Shown: positions 1 to 10,504 of the stretch, piece by piece | Numbering within the stretch: position 1 is the stretch's first letter | Layout: every line of letters begins with the position of its first letter | Assembly: GCA_944385035.1 (NCBI GenBank) | Contig: CALWVV010000013.1 | Span: 1 to 62,188, forward strand | Source: an uncultured Oscillospiraceae bacterium | Lineage (GTDB): Bacteria; Bacillota; Clostridia; Oscillospirales; Oscillospiraceae | DNA: 62,188 bases | Direction: 5' to 3' | The notes under the pieces: generated by a model | The model's input: the letters and a program-made list of their open reading frames with translations, nothing else | What the model was told of the DNA's origin: nothing | Databases searched by the model: none | Translations under genes and position numbers: made by a program

Positions 1-494
1 ACCCGGAAGGCCCGGTGGTGCATGCTCTCGCCCCCCACCCGGATGCCCTTGGGGGAGTTGCCGCTGTTGCCGAACATGGACATGCCGTGGGTACCCACCC
101 AGTAGCTGCCGCCGTTGTGCTCCTCGGTCTGCTCGGCCATGCGCTCCCGGAGCATCTGCTCGATCTCCTCCTCGGAGAAACCCAGATTGCGAAGGGCCTG
201 CTCCTCATCCCAGGTGGCGTAGTCGGAGAGCACATCCGGCTTGTTGAGCCAGTCCAGCAGCTCCTGAGAGACCTCCTGCTGGAAGGGAACGTCCTTGAAA
301 TACTCCAGGAAGGTGCGGTCAAAGGCATCGAAGTCCGCCTCACTTTTCACTAAAAGGCACCGGCACAGGTGGTAAAACCCCGTAAAGCTGGCCCCATGAA
401 GGCCCTTGTGGAGGGCCTCCATCAGGGCCATCCACTCGGTGAGAGAGACCTTTAACCCGTTTCGCCGGAGCAGATAGAGAAAATCCTCAAACAT
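1..494 (-). CDS. VWA-domain (CoxE-like) protein, N-terminal part, cut by window edge
   Basis: Reading the minus strand from an ATG at 494 gives an open frame of at least 164 codons that runs off the left edge. It begins MFEDFLYLLRRNGLKVSL and later contains GTHGMSMFGNSGNSPKG and IRVGGE, the segment that precedes the von Willebrand factor A domain in CoxE-type proteins. The VWA domain itself would lie outside the window. It follows a MoxR-type ATPase on the same strand, the usual pairing, in which the ATPase and VWA protein work together as a chaperone-like or metal-insertion module. The target is unknown. Confidence 0.8.
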   Translation of the reverse strand, partial: MFEDFLYLLRRNGLKVSLTEWMALMEALHKGLHGASFTGFYHLCRCLLVKSEADFDAFDRTFLEYFKDVPFQQEVSQELLDWLNKPDVLSDYATWDEEQALRNLGFSEEEIEQMLRERMAEQTEEHNGGSYWVGTHGMSMFGNSGNSPKGIRVGGESMHHRAFR

Positions 495-589
495 GATGCT
501 TCCTTTCCTCTCCACAGCTTTCCTGACAATAGTCGACTCGAGCCCGGTATTTCCAAAGGGCCCGATCGAAGCCGTGGAAGTTCTTTTTG

Positions 590-617
590 GGTACTTTTTC
601 TTACAAGAAAAAGTACC
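590..617 (-). other. Perfect hairpin between the MoxR ATPase and VWA genes
   Basis: GGTACTTTTTCT and AGAAAAAGTACC form a perfect 12-bp stem with a 4-nt loop directly after the ATPase stop codon. It could reduce read-through into the VWA gene or protect the upstream message 3' end. The T-rich run lies inside the stem rather than after it, so it is not a classic terminator. Confidence 0.45.
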
Positions 618-1433
618 TTATCTCCAGTTGCGGCGCAGGGTGTCGATGTCCTCATTTTTCTTCAGCAGCACCCCCAGGTAGGGGACCTCCTTCACGATCC
701 GGTCCACTGCCACGCCCCCATGCTGGAGGGCCTGGATCCAGTCGATGATCTCACTGGTGGAGGGCTTCTTTTTGATCTGGGGCAGGCTGCGGATGCGGTA
801 GAAGGCCTCCAGCACCTGGGTGAGCAGCTTCTCGTTCAGATCCGGGAAGTGCACCCGCACGATGTCTGCCATCAGATTCTTGTCCGGGAACTCGATATAG
901 TGGAACACGCACCGGCGCAGAAACGCATCGGGCAGCTCCTTTTCCGCGTTGGAGGTGATGATCACCACGGGGCGGTGGTTGGCCTTCACCGTGCGGCCGG
1001 TCTCGGGGATGTGGAACTCCATCCGGTCCAGCTCCCAGAGAAGGTCGTTGGGGAACTCCAAATCGGCCTTGTCGATCTCGTCGATGAGCAAAATGACCTG
1101 CTCATCACTGGTAAAGGCCTCGCCCAGCTTGCCCAGCTTCACATACTTCTCAATGTCGTCCACCCCCTGGCCGCCGAACTGGCTGTCATAGAGGCGCTGG
1201 ACCACGTCGTAGACATACAGGCCGTCCTGGGCCTTGGTGGTGGACTTGATGTTCCAGATGATGAGCTTCTTCCCCAGTGCCTGGGAGATGGCCTCGGCCA
1301 GCATGGTCTTGCCGGTGCCCGGCTCGCCCTTGATCAAAAGGGGCTTTTGGAGCACCATGGCGATGTTGGCCGCCCGGAGCAGCTCCTCCGAGGCCACGTA
1401 ATTCTGACTTCCGCGAAATTCTTCCATACCCAA
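618..1433 (-). CDS. MoxR-family AAA+ ATPase
   Basis: A 271-residue AAA+ ATPase. The Walker A motif GEPGTGKT is near residue 36 and the Walker B motif LLIDEIDKAD near residue 115. A sensor-type segment with ITSNAEKELPDAFLRRC follows, then the lid domain. The length is typical of compact MoxR proteins. It should hydrolyse ATP to remodel or activate a partner, and the VWA protein encoded just downstream is the obvious candidate. A promoter with TTGAAT and TACAAT spaced by 17 bp lies upstream. The family assignment is strong, the substrate unknown. Confidence 0.88.
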   Translation of the reverse strand: MGMEEFRGSQNYVASEELLRAANIAMVLQKPLLIKGEPGTGKTMLAEAISQALGKKLIIWNIKSTTKAQDGLYVYDVVQRLYDSQFGGQGVDDIEKYVKLGKLGEAFTSDEQVILLIDEIDKADLEFPNDLLWELDRMEFHIPETGRTVKANHRPVVIITSNAEKELPDAFLRRCVFHYIEFPDKNLMADIVRVHFPDLNEKLLTQVLEAFYRIRSLPQIKKKPSTSEIIDWIQALQHGGVAVDRIVKEVPYLGVLLKKNEDIDTLRRNWR

Positions 1434-1472
1434 TCCTTCCCGGCCCAGGGGCCTTCGTTTTTCATGTTCCGC

Positions 1473-1501
1473 ATTGTATCGTGTTTTTGTGGAAAATTCA
1501 A
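1473..1501 (-). promoter_or_regulatory. Promoter for the MoxR-VWA genes with embedded DnaA-box-like 9-mer
   Basis: On the minus strand a -35 TTGAAT (1496-1501) and a -10 TACAAT (1473-1478) are separated by 17 bp. The spacer and -35 contain TTTTCCACA (1488-1496), the same 9-mer found in the origin cluster. DnaA binding here would overlap the polymerase site. Regulation by DnaA is an inference. Confidence 0.5.
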
Positions 1502-1510
1502 GGGTTTGTC

Positions 1511-1540
1511 TTGCTTTTTCCCGATGCCAGCGGTTACAAT
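1511..1540 (+). promoter_or_regulatory. Probable promoter for the cysteine-rich peptide
   Basis: TTGCTT (1511-1516) and TACAAT (1535-1540) are 18 bp apart. A second TTTTCCACA 9-mer lies just downstream at 1559-1567, between the promoter and the GTG start at 1592. The -35 match is moderate. Confidence 0.45.
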
Positions 1541-1591
1541 AGGGGATAATTCAAAAAGTTTTCCACATTTTTTTTCAGCTGAGGTGATTTT

Positions 1592-1765
1592 GTGTCTGAA
1601 TTTGCCGTTGCTTTGTTTGCTGTGGCGGTGATCGGCATTCCCATAGCAATTTTATTGTACAACGATTACGGGAAAAAGCGGGGCTGCGGACACGGCTGCG
1701 CCACCTGCGGAAACCGGGAGATCTGCCACGGAAGAAAAAAGGAAACCAAAGAGGAGGGGCACTGA
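1592..1765 (+). CDS. FeoB-associated Cys-rich membrane protein-like peptide
   Basis: A 57-residue frame starts with GTG behind a good Shine-Dalgarno sequence (GAGGTGA, 1581-1587). The product has one N-terminal membrane helix (about residues 3-23), then a cysteine cluster CGHGCATCGNREICH and a charged tail. This layout is that of FeoB-associated Cys-rich membrane proteins, small partners of the ferrous iron transporter. No feoA or feoB lies nearby, so it is an orphan here. The stop codon sits inside the shared terminator hairpin. Family recognition rests on the motif and topology only. Confidence 0.75.
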   Translation: MSEFAVALFAVAVIGIPIAILLYNDYGKKRGCGHGCATCGNREICHGRKKETKEEGH

Positions 1766-1785
1766 CGTGCCCCTCCTCTTTGGTT
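1744..1785. terminator. Bidirectional terminator between the Cys-rich gene and rnhA
   Basis: A perfect 19-bp inverted repeat (AACCAAAGAGGAGGGGCAC and its complement) with a 4-nt loop spans the convergent 3' ends. It includes the stop codons of both genes and is flanked by T-rich sequence in both directions. Confidence 0.85.
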
Positions 1786-2221
1786 ATTTATACTTCTGGC
1801 TCTCTGCCACCGCAAGCTCATCGCATCGGTTATTGTAAGGATTCTCCGCGTGGCCCTTGACCCAGTGGAGGTGGACAGTGTGGTAGTCGCACAGGTCCAG
1901 AAGCCTGCCCCACAAATCGGGGTTGAGGGCGGGCTTTTTGTCCGACTTTATCCAGCCCCGTGCCCGCCAGCCCTTGGCCCAGCCCTTTCCCAGGCCGTCG
2001 ATGACATACTTGCTGTCGGAGTAGAGCTCCACCGTACAGGGCTCCTTCAACGCCTCCAGAGCGGTGATGACCCCGGTGAGCTCCATGCGGTTGTTGGTGG
2101 TCTGGGCCTCGCCTCCGGACAGCTCTTTCTTATGGGAACCGTACATCAAAATAGCCCCCCAGCCCCCTGGGCCGGGGTTGCCCGAACAGGCTCCGTCGGT
2201 GTAGATGGTCACTTGTTTCAT
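1784..2221 (-). CDS. rnhA: Ribonuclease HI
   Basis: A 145-residue protein that removes RNA from RNA-DNA hybrids. It starts [23 protein letters not shown]. The metal-binding acidic residues are visible: D9 in [11 protein letters not shown]48 in NRMELTG, D70 in SDSKYVIDG and the late D in NRCDELAV. The basic handle region [11 protein letters not shown] is present, as in the E. coli-like type. It is the last gene of the leftward run from dnaA and overlaps the upstream SHOCT gene by four bases, which suggests translational coupling. Confidence 0.95.
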   Translation of the reverse strand: MKQVTIYTDGACSGNPGPGGWGAILMYGSHKKELSGGEAQTTNNRMELTGVITALEALKEPCTVELYSDSKYVIDGLGKGWAKGWRARGWIKSDKKPALNPDLWGRLLDLCDYHTVHLHWVKGHAENPYNNRCDELAVAESQKYK

Positions 2222-2619
2222 AGTCTCTCCAAAATCTCCCGGCGTTTCTGGTCATATTCGCTTTGGGTAATCAGCCCCGCCTGCTTCAAACTCTCCAGCT
2301 GCTCCAGCCGCTGCTTCGCATCCAGGGCGGTGGAGGGGATGTGGTCATGGGTCTGGGGGGCAGGGGAGGAGGGATGCTCTTGGGTCATTTGGGCGTTGTC
2401 CTCCTCAATGGTGATCTCCGGACCTGTATATTTTGTTCCAAAGGCCTGGTAGCCGTTCATGGCGGTGATGCCGATGGCGGCCAGTGTCCACAAAATTCCA
2501 AAGGGGCCAAAGGTAGGAATGACCACAAACAGGCCGATCAAAATAAACACGCCGCCCCACACCATACCAAAAGCCCCTTGGGCTTTGCTTGGGCGATAGG
2601 TTACCCGCCGTCTTCTCAC
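2218..2619 (-). CDS. Two-helix membrane protein with C-terminal SHOCT domain
   Basis: The start chosen is the GTG at 2619, giving 133 residues. AGGAGG lies 7-8 bases upstream of it, whereas a longer in-frame start at 2694 would overlap the previous gene. Two hydrophobic helices follow ([15 protein letters not shown] and [14 protein letters not shown]). The C-terminus, [19 protein letters not shown] onward, is a clear SHOCT motif, a short helical domain often at the ends of membrane-associated or stress proteins. The function is unknown. Confidence 0.75.
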   Translation of the reverse strand: MRRRRVTYRPSKAQGAFGMVWGGVFILIGLFVVIPTFGPFGILWTLAAIGITAMNGYQAFGTKYTGPEITIEEDNAQMTQEHPSSPAPQTHDHIPSTALDAKQRLEQLESLKQAGLITQSEYDQKRREILERL

Positions 2620-2668
2620 AGAACAAACCTCCTGTTCCAGAAAACAATCAACAGGGCTTACATTCCCT

Positions 2669-2869
2669 TCAAAATCGCTTTCTGAGCTGCTCAACCTTTG
2701 TTTTTAAGGCACTCTGTTTCTTATTTTTGTTCCGGCCCGGCCCATATTTTCTTTTCTCCTGGTAGGGAAGATAGATGCCGTAGCCAACAACTGCTACAAG
2801 GACAAAGAAAATGAAATTTGCCTTGAATGGGAGGACACCTCCCAGAACAGAAATGACCGTACCTCCCAT
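2669..2869 (-). CDS. Small single-pass membrane protein, unknown function
   Basis: A 66-residue frame begins at the ATG at 2869, behind AAGGAGAA placed over the gyrA stop codon. It has one hydrophobic helix (about residues 18-35, FIFFVLVAVVGYGIYL) and then a very basic tail rich in lysine, ending KVEQLRKRF. It lies between gyrA and the SHOCT gene on the same strand and is probably cotranscribed with them. No family is recognised. The strong ribosome site and neat spacing are the main reasons to believe it. Confidence 0.6.
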   Translation of the reverse strand: MGGTVISVLGGVLPFKANFIFFVLVAVVGYGIYLPYQEKRKYGPGRNKNKKQSALKTKVEQLRKRF

Positions 2870-2878
2870 TGGTTCTCC

Positions 2879-5410
<2,532 letters not shown>

Positions 5411-5475
5411 GCTTTAAGCTTCCTCCATGTTACACATCAAACGCGGAAAATGGGAACCATCCCTCCGCTTACACA

Positions 5476-7422
5476 TCAGTAGTCAAGGTTCACCACATAC
5501 TTGGCGTTCTTTTCAATAAACTCCTTCCGGGGCTCTACCTTCTCACCCATGAGGATATTGAAGGTGGCATCCGCGGCCACGGCGTCATCCAGCTCGATGC
5601 GCCGCAGGGTGCGCTTCTCCGGGTCCATGGTGGTCTCCCAAAGCTCATGGGGGTTCATCTCGCCCAGACCCTTAAAGCGGCTGATATCAATTTTCACATT
5701 GGGATTGCCCCCGCGCATCTCTGCGGAGATCTGGTCGCGCTCCTCATCGGAGAAGGCCACCCGTGTAGTCTTGCCGCGGGTCAGCTTATAGAGGGGCGGA
5801 ACGGCGGAATAGACATACCCGTGCTCAATGAGCGGGCGCATAAAGCGGAAGAAGAAGGTCAAAAGCAGGGTGCGGATGTGGGCGCCGTCCACGTCAGCAT
5901 CGGCCATGATGATGACCTTGTGATACCGGAGCTTATTGAGGTCAAAGTCGTCCCCGATGCCCGCGCCCAGGGCGGTAATGACGGGGGTCAGCTTATCGTT
6001 TCCATACACCTTGTCCGCCCGTGCCTTCTCCACGTTGAGCATCTTGCCCCACAGGGGGAGGATGGCCTGGAACCGGGAATCACGGCCCTGGGTGGCGGAG
6101 CCGCCGGCGGAGTCGCCCTCGACGATGTAGAGCTCGGTGAGCTCGGGGTTGGCCTCGTTGCAGTCCCGGAGCTTGTCCGGCATGGCGGCGCCGCCCAGAG
6201 CGGTCTTTCTCCGGATGGACTCCCTGGCCTTTCTCGCCGCCTCCCGAGCCCGGTTGGCGGTGAGGGCCTTGTCCAGAATGGCCCGGCCCACGGCGGGGTT
6301 CTCCTCCAGGTAGGTCTCCAGCTTCTCACTGACAATGGAATTGACCAGGGTGCGGATCTCGCTGTTGCCCAGCTTCGCCTTGGTCTGGCCTTCGAACTGG
6401 GCCTCGGTGAGCTTCACCGAGATGACCACGGTAAGGCCCTCCCGGCAGTCCTCGCCGGAGACCTTCTCGTCATCCTTCAGAAGCTTGATCTTCCGGCCGT
6501 AGGCGTTGAGGGTGTTGGTCAGCGCCCGGCGGAAGCCCTCTTCGTGCATGCCGCCCTCGGGGGTGTGCACGTTGTTGGCAAAGGAGACCATGATCTCGTT
6601 GTAGCTGTCGTTGTACTGCATGGCTACCTCGGCCATGGAATCTTCCTTTGCCCCGGACATATAGATCACGTCAGAGTGAATGGGGTCCTTGTTCTTGTTG
6701 AGGAAGGTGACAAACTCCCGGATGCCGCCCTCATAGCACATGTCGTCCTCCTGCTCCCGGCCGGGGCGCAGGTCCACGGTCTGGATGCGAAGGCCCGCGT
6801 TGAGAAAGGCCTCTTCCCGCATGCGGGTGTGGAGGGTCTCATAGTTATACTCCACCGTATCGAACATCTCGGGGTCGGGCTTGAAGGTAACGGTGGTGCC
6901 GCTGTGGTCGGTCTTGCCTACGATGGTCATTTCCTGGGTAATCTTGCCCCGTGCAAACTTCATCTCATAGATCTGGCCGTTTTTGTGCACCTGCACCTCC
7001 AGCCATTCAGACAGGGCGTTGACCACGCTGGCACCCACGCCGTGCAGGCCGCCGGAGACCTTATACCCGCCGCCGCCAAACTTGCCGCCGGCATGGAGGA
7101 TGGTAAAGACCACTTCCAGGGCGGGCCGTCCGGTCTGAGGCTGAATGTCCACGGGAATACCGCGGCCGTTGTCGGTAACGGTGATGGTGTTGCCCGGATT
7201 GATGGTCACGGTAATATCCTTACAGTATCCGGCCAGAGCCTCGTCAATGGAGTTGTCCACGATCTCATAGACCAGGTGGTGCAGGCCGGATTCTGAGGTG
7301 GAACCGATGTACATACCCGGACGCTTCCGGACTGCCTCCAGCCCCTCCAGGACCTGAATCTCTGACCCGCCATACTCATGGTCGGTCTGTGTGGTATTCA
7401 ATTCGCTGCGTTCTTCAGACAT
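5476..7422 (-). CDS. gyrB: DNA gyrase subunit B
   Basis: A 648-residue ATPase subunit of gyrase. The GHKL ATP site is visible ([35 protein letters not shown]). The TOPRIM domain carries EGDSAGG (near residue 435) and the metal-binding DADVDGAH. The motif usually read LPLRGK or LPLKGK is [14 protein letters not shown] here, with W458 at the E. coli K447 position. The start is supported by GGAGG 7 bases before the ATG. It sits between remB and gyrA, the usual Firmicute order. Confidence 0.97.
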   Translation of the reverse strand: MSEERSELNTTQTDHEYGGSEIQVLEGLEAVRKRPGMYIGSTSESGLHHLVYEIVDNSIDEALAGYCKDITVTINPGNTITVTDNGRGIPVDIQPQTGRPALEVVFTILHAGGKFGGGGYKVSGGLHGVGASVVNALSEWLEVQVHKNGQIYEMKFARGKITQEMTIVGKTDHSGTTVTFKPDPEMFDTVEYNYETLHTRMREEAFLNAGLRIQTVDLRPGREQEDDMCYEGGIREFVTFLNKNKDPIHSDVIYMSGAKEDSMAEVAMQYNDSYNEIMVSFANNVHTPEGGMHEEGFRRALTNTLNAYGRKIKLLKDDEKVSGEDCREGLTVVISVKLTEAQFEGQTKAKLGNSEIRTLVNSIVSEKLETYLEENPAVGRAILDKALTANRAREAARKARESIRRKTALGGAAMPDKLRDCNEANPELTELYIVEGDSAGGSATQGRDSRFQAILPLWGKMLNVEKARADKVYGNDKLTPVITALGAGIGDDFDLNKLRYHKVIIMADADVDGAHIRTLLLTFFFRFMRPLIEHGYVYSAVPPLYKLTRGKTTRVAFSDEERDQISAEMRGGNPNVKIDISRFKGLGEMNPHELWETTMDPEKRTLRRIELDDAVAADATFNILMGEKVEPRKEFIEKNAKYVVNLDY

Positions 7423-7525
7423 AGTTTACCTCCGGTTTCAGCCTTTTGGAAGAATTGAGAAGGGAGGGGGGAGAAGGGTTTCTCACCTCTCCTTTCTCAA
7501 CTCTCCGTCGTATACTCGCATAATA

Positions 7526-7789
7526 TTACTCTACAGAATCACTTTCCAGCCGTTTTTTCAAAATGGCGGCGGACAGGGGAGAGATATAGACCATAGGCTC
7601 TCCTCCTCTGGCTTCTGTGAGTACAAAGGATCGGGGCAGGTCATCCGTCAGCCAGACGGCCCGGCCCTCCTGCTCTGCCCGTTCCAAAAACTCACGGGTC
7701 TTATAAGCCCAGCTGGCGTTGTCCAGATCAAAGACAGCCAGAATTTCCCCATAGGGAATCATAACCGATTGTCCCAGATGAAGATACAT
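7526..7789 (-). CDS. remB: RemB/YaaB-like protein (DUF370 family)
   Basis: An 87-residue protein beginning MYLHLGQSVMIPYGEILAVFD, with the DUF370 core ending in FVLTEARGGEPMVYISPLSAAILKKR. In Bacillus subtilis the homologue yaaB (remB) occupies the same place between recF and gyrB and is related to the DNA-binding matrix regulator RemA. Position and sequence therefore agree. Its regulatory target here is not known. The 103-bp gap to gyrB holds an imperfect hairpin formed by pyrimidine/purine tracts (7455-7507). Confidence 0.85.
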   Translation of the reverse strand: MYLHLGQSVMIPYGEILAVFDLDNASWAYKTREFLERAEQEGRAVWLTDDLPRSFVLTEARGGEPMVYISPLSAAILKKRLESDSVE

Positions 7790-7800
7790 GGTTTCTCCTT

Positions 7801-8904
7801 CTAAATCAGCTTTCCGCCCTGGATATGGAAGCTCTTTCCCTGTTCCAGGCCCTCCAGCTTTTCCTCCTCACAGCAGGTGATAAACACCTGCCCGCCTTTA
7901 ATGTGGTTGAGCACAAAGGACTGCCGCTTTCCATCCAGCTCCGAGAGCACATCGTCCAGCAGCAGCACCGGCCACTCGCCCGTATCCGCCTGGAAAATTT
8001 CCCGCTGGGCCAGCTTTAACGACAGGGCAGCGGTGCGTACCTGGCCCTGGGATGCATAGGTCTTGGCGCTCTGCCCATCCAGATAGACGGTGAGGTCGTC
8101 CTTGTGGGGGCCGGACAGGCACTGACGGCTGTCCAACTCTGCCTGGCGGTGGCGTTCCTGGTGGTCCAGCAGCTGGGGAAGAATTTCCCGTGGGGATGCC
8201 AGGGGGTCCTGGACGGAGGATACGGTCTCATACCGCAGCTCCATCTGCTCCCGTCCCCCGGAAAAATCTCCGTGGATGGCGGGGGTGTGCTCCCGCAGGC
8301 GTTTGATGAAGTGGGCCCGGTAATGGATCACAATGGCTCCGGTCTGGGCCATGCGCAGGTTAAAGTCGTCCAGGGTATGAAGCAGAGAGGGATTTTCCGG
8401 CCAGTCCCGCAAAATCCGGGTTTTGTGCTCATAGAGGCGGTTATATTCCCCCAACGCCTGGGCGTACCGGGGGCGCAGCTGACAGATGGCGCTGTCCAGG
8501 AATTTCCGCCGCTCCGCCGCCCCCGCCCGGATGAGGGACAGGTCCTCGGGACAGAAGAGGACGGTGGTCAGGATGCCCGCCAGTTCCCCGGCGGTTTTCA
8601 GACGCACCCCGTTGGAATAGAGCTGCCTTCCCCGGCCCCGGAAAAGCTTTGCTTCCAAAGTGAAGTCCCGGTCTCGGCTCTCGATCTCTCCCCGGAGAAA
8701 GGCGGAGTCCACGTCCAGCATGATCATCTCCCGGTCATACCGGGCCCGGTGGGACCGGGCGGCGGACAGATAGGACACCGCCTCCAGAAGATTGGTCTTT
8801 CCCTGGGCATTGTCCCCATAAATGAGGTTTACCTTGGGGTCAAACCGGGCCTGCAGGTGGGCGTAGTTGCGGAAAAAATCCAGCTCCAGCTCCCGAACGA
8901 TCAT
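7801..8904 (-). CDS. recF: DNA repair and replication protein RecF
   Basis: A 367-residue SMC-like ATPase that helps load RecA at gapped DNA. The Walker A motif [13 protein letters not shown] is at about residue 30. The ABC signature-like region and the late [12 protein letters not shown] Walker B / D-loop segment are both present. It overlaps the yaaA stop by four bases (ATGA type), which indicates coupling in the dnaA-dnaN-yaaA-recF-remB series. Confidence 0.96.
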   Translation of the reverse strand: MIVRELELDFFRNYAHLQARFDPKVNLIYGDNAQGKTNLLEAVSYLSAARSHRARYDREMIMLDVDSAFLRGEIESRDRDFTLEAKLFRGRGRQLYSNGVRLKTAGELAGILTTVLFCPEDLSLIRAGAAERRKFLDSAICQLRPRYAQALGEYNRLYEHKTRILRDWPENPSLLHTLDDFNLRMAQTGAIVIHYRAHFIKRLREHTPAIHGDFSGGREQMELRYETVSSVQDPLASPREILPQLLDHQERHRQAELDSRQCLSGPHKDDLTVYLDGQSAKTYASQGQVRTAALSLKLAQREIFQADTGEWPVLLLDDVLSELDGKRQSFVLNHIKGGQVFITCCEEEKLEGLEQGKSFHIQGGKLI

Positions 8905-9116
8905 TGGACCACCAATTCCAGCTCGCCGTCAATGGCCGCCCGGTCACCGGGGTGCATCTTCTTGCCCCGCATGGTGCAGGTTTCGCCGTTGACGGTCACC
9001 CGGCCCTCCTGGATGATCAATTTAGCATCTCCGCCCGTCTCCACGGCACCGGCAAATTTCAGCAGATCCTGGAGCTTGATAAATTCAGTTTTGATTTTGA
9101 TGTTATGGGATTCCAT
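8901..9116 (-). CDS. yaaA: S4-domain RNA-binding protein YaaA
   Basis: A 71-residue protein made of a single S4 fold: [21 protein letters not shown] followed by GRVTVNGE. Its location between dnaN and recF is the Firmicute standard. In B. subtilis the homologue (YaaA/RlbA) is linked to large-subunit ribosome assembly, so a role in RNA binding is likely but not shown by this sequence. It overlaps recF by four bases. Confidence 0.9.
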   Translation of the reverse strand: MESHNIKIKTEFIKLQDLLKFAGAVETGGDAKLIIQEGRVTVNGETCTMRGKKMHPGDRAAIDGELELVVQ

Positions 9117-9134
9117 AAAAAGCCTCCCTTAGAT

Positions 9135-10241
9135 TCAGTTGGCCTTTAGCCGCACCGGGAGCACCATGTAGATGAAGTTCTCCTCTCCCTCAGCGGGCAG
9201 GATGACACAGGGGGCCACGCCGGAGGTAAACTCCATGCGCAGCTTGTCGGCGGGGGCAGCCTTCAGGGCATCCATGAGATATTTGTTGTTAAAGCCGATT
9301 TCCAGTCCCTGCCCGTCCCCGGAAACCATGCACTGGTCAGCGGCATCACCGATGGCGGTCTTGGTGGTAATGGATACCACCCCGTCGCCAAAGACGCAGC
9401 GCAGGGGGGACTTCAGTTTTTCGCTGATGATCAGGGAGACACGCTCAATGGATGCCAGCAGAGACCGGGCCTCTACCTCAATGTGAATGGTATTGTTCCG
9501 GGGAATGGCGTTGCGGTAGGGCAGGAACTCTCCCTCCAGCCGGCGGCAGACCAGCACCGTGTCCCCGGTCTGGAACATGATGTGCCGGGCCCCCTGGGTA
9601 ATGGTGACCGCTTCCTCTCCGGCGCAGATCTTTTCTACCTCGCCCAGGGCGGAGCCGGGCACCACAAAGGAAAAGCCTTCCGCTCCCTTTTTCTCCATCA
9701 CGCTCTCCTTGCGCAGGGCCAGGCGGTACCCGTCCACCGACACCACCGTCAGCATCTGGCCCTCTACCTCAAAGAGGGAACCGGTATGGATGGGGCGGCT
9801 TTCGTTGTCGCTGACGGCAAAGAGGGTCTGGGCGATCATGGAGCGCAGGGTGGGCTGGGGGAGGGTAAGAGTATTCTGCTGGTCCACGGTGGGCAGCTCA
9901 GGGAATTCCTCCGGGTCGGTACCCAGAATATTGAATTCCGACATACCGCATTTAATATTGACGGTATAGCCCTGGGTGGAGAAAATCACCATATCGTCGG
10001 GCATCTTGCGTACGATCTCTCCAAACAGCCGGGCGGACAGGACCAGGGAGCCCTTCTCTTTGATCTCAGCGGGGACGGTGGCCTGGATGCCCGTTTCCAG
10101 GTTATAGCCGGTGAGGCGAAGGCTCTCTCCGGCTTCGATGAGGATGCCCTCCATAGCGGGGATGGAGCTTTTAGCTGCCACCGCTCTGGAGGTCACTGCT
10201 ACCGCGCCGGACAGCAAAGCCTTTTCGCAGAAAAATTTCAT
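9135..10241 (-). CDS. dnaN: DNA polymerase III beta subunit (sliding clamp)
   Basis: A 368-residue clamp protein starting MKFFCEKALLSGAVAVTSRAV. The ATG at 10241 is chosen because GGAGGAATTCACC lies directly before it. A TTG five codons upstream falls in that ribosome site. Three clamp domains are recognisable by length and spacing, and the C-terminus FIYMVLPVRL is characteristic. It tethers the polymerase to DNA and is the docking site for MutS, MutL and others. It lies immediately beyond the DnaA-box cluster. Confidence 0.97.
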   Translation of the reverse strand: MKFFCEKALLSGAVAVTSRAVAAKSSIPAMEGILIEAGESLRLTGYNLETGIQATVPAEIKEKGSLVLSARLFGEIVRKMPDDMVIFSTQGYTVNIKCGMSEFNILGTDPEEFPELPTVDQQNTLTLPQPTLRSMIAQTLFAVSDNESRPIHTGSLFEVEGQMLTVVSVDGYRLALRKESVMEKKGAEGFSFVVPGSALGEVEKICAGEEAVTITQGARHIMFQTGDTVLVCRRLEGEFLPYRNAIPRNNTIHIEVEARSLLASIERVSLIISEKLKSPLRCVFGDGVVSITTKTAIGDAADQCMVSGDGQGLEIGFNNKYLMDALKAAPADKLRMEFTSGVAPCVILPAEGEENFIYMVLPVRLKAN

Positions 10242-10412
10242 GGTGAATTCCTCCAATCTCTTTCTCTCCCCCTCTTAGGGGAGGAGAGGATATAAGTTCG
10301 TAACAGTAGTCCGTAGGGGAAAAAAAGGTGGAAAGATGCCCCAATCCGTTGGGAGAGTAAGGAAAGCGGCTCCACAGGCCATGTGGGAAATTCAGAGCCA
10401 AAATAGGCGGAA

Positions 10413-10483
10413 TGTGGAAACAGGAAAATTTTCCACATTTCTACCTGAACATTCCACATTTTTCTGTGGAATGCTGTGGAAAA
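10413..10483. other. DnaA-box cluster, putative chromosomal origin (oriC) element
   Basis: Five 9-mers with a TTCCACA core lie in 71 bp. They are GTTTCCACA (10413-10421, minus), TTTTCCACA (10429-10437, plus), CATTCCACA (10450-10458, plus), CATTCCACA (10465-10473, minus) and TTTTCCACA (10475-10483, minus). The third and fourth form a perfect inverted repeat with a 6-nt centre. Position between dnaN and dnaA and divergent gene direction either side support origin function. The rest of the 263-bp gap (10242-10504) is not strongly AT-rich. Confidence 0.75.
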
Positions 10484-10504
10484 CCGGATGGGGTGCTCCT
10501 TACG

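Noticed and set aside
5647-7296. Plus-strand open frame opposite gyrB
   Set aside because: Same antisense artefact; no family resemblance and gyrB is certain.
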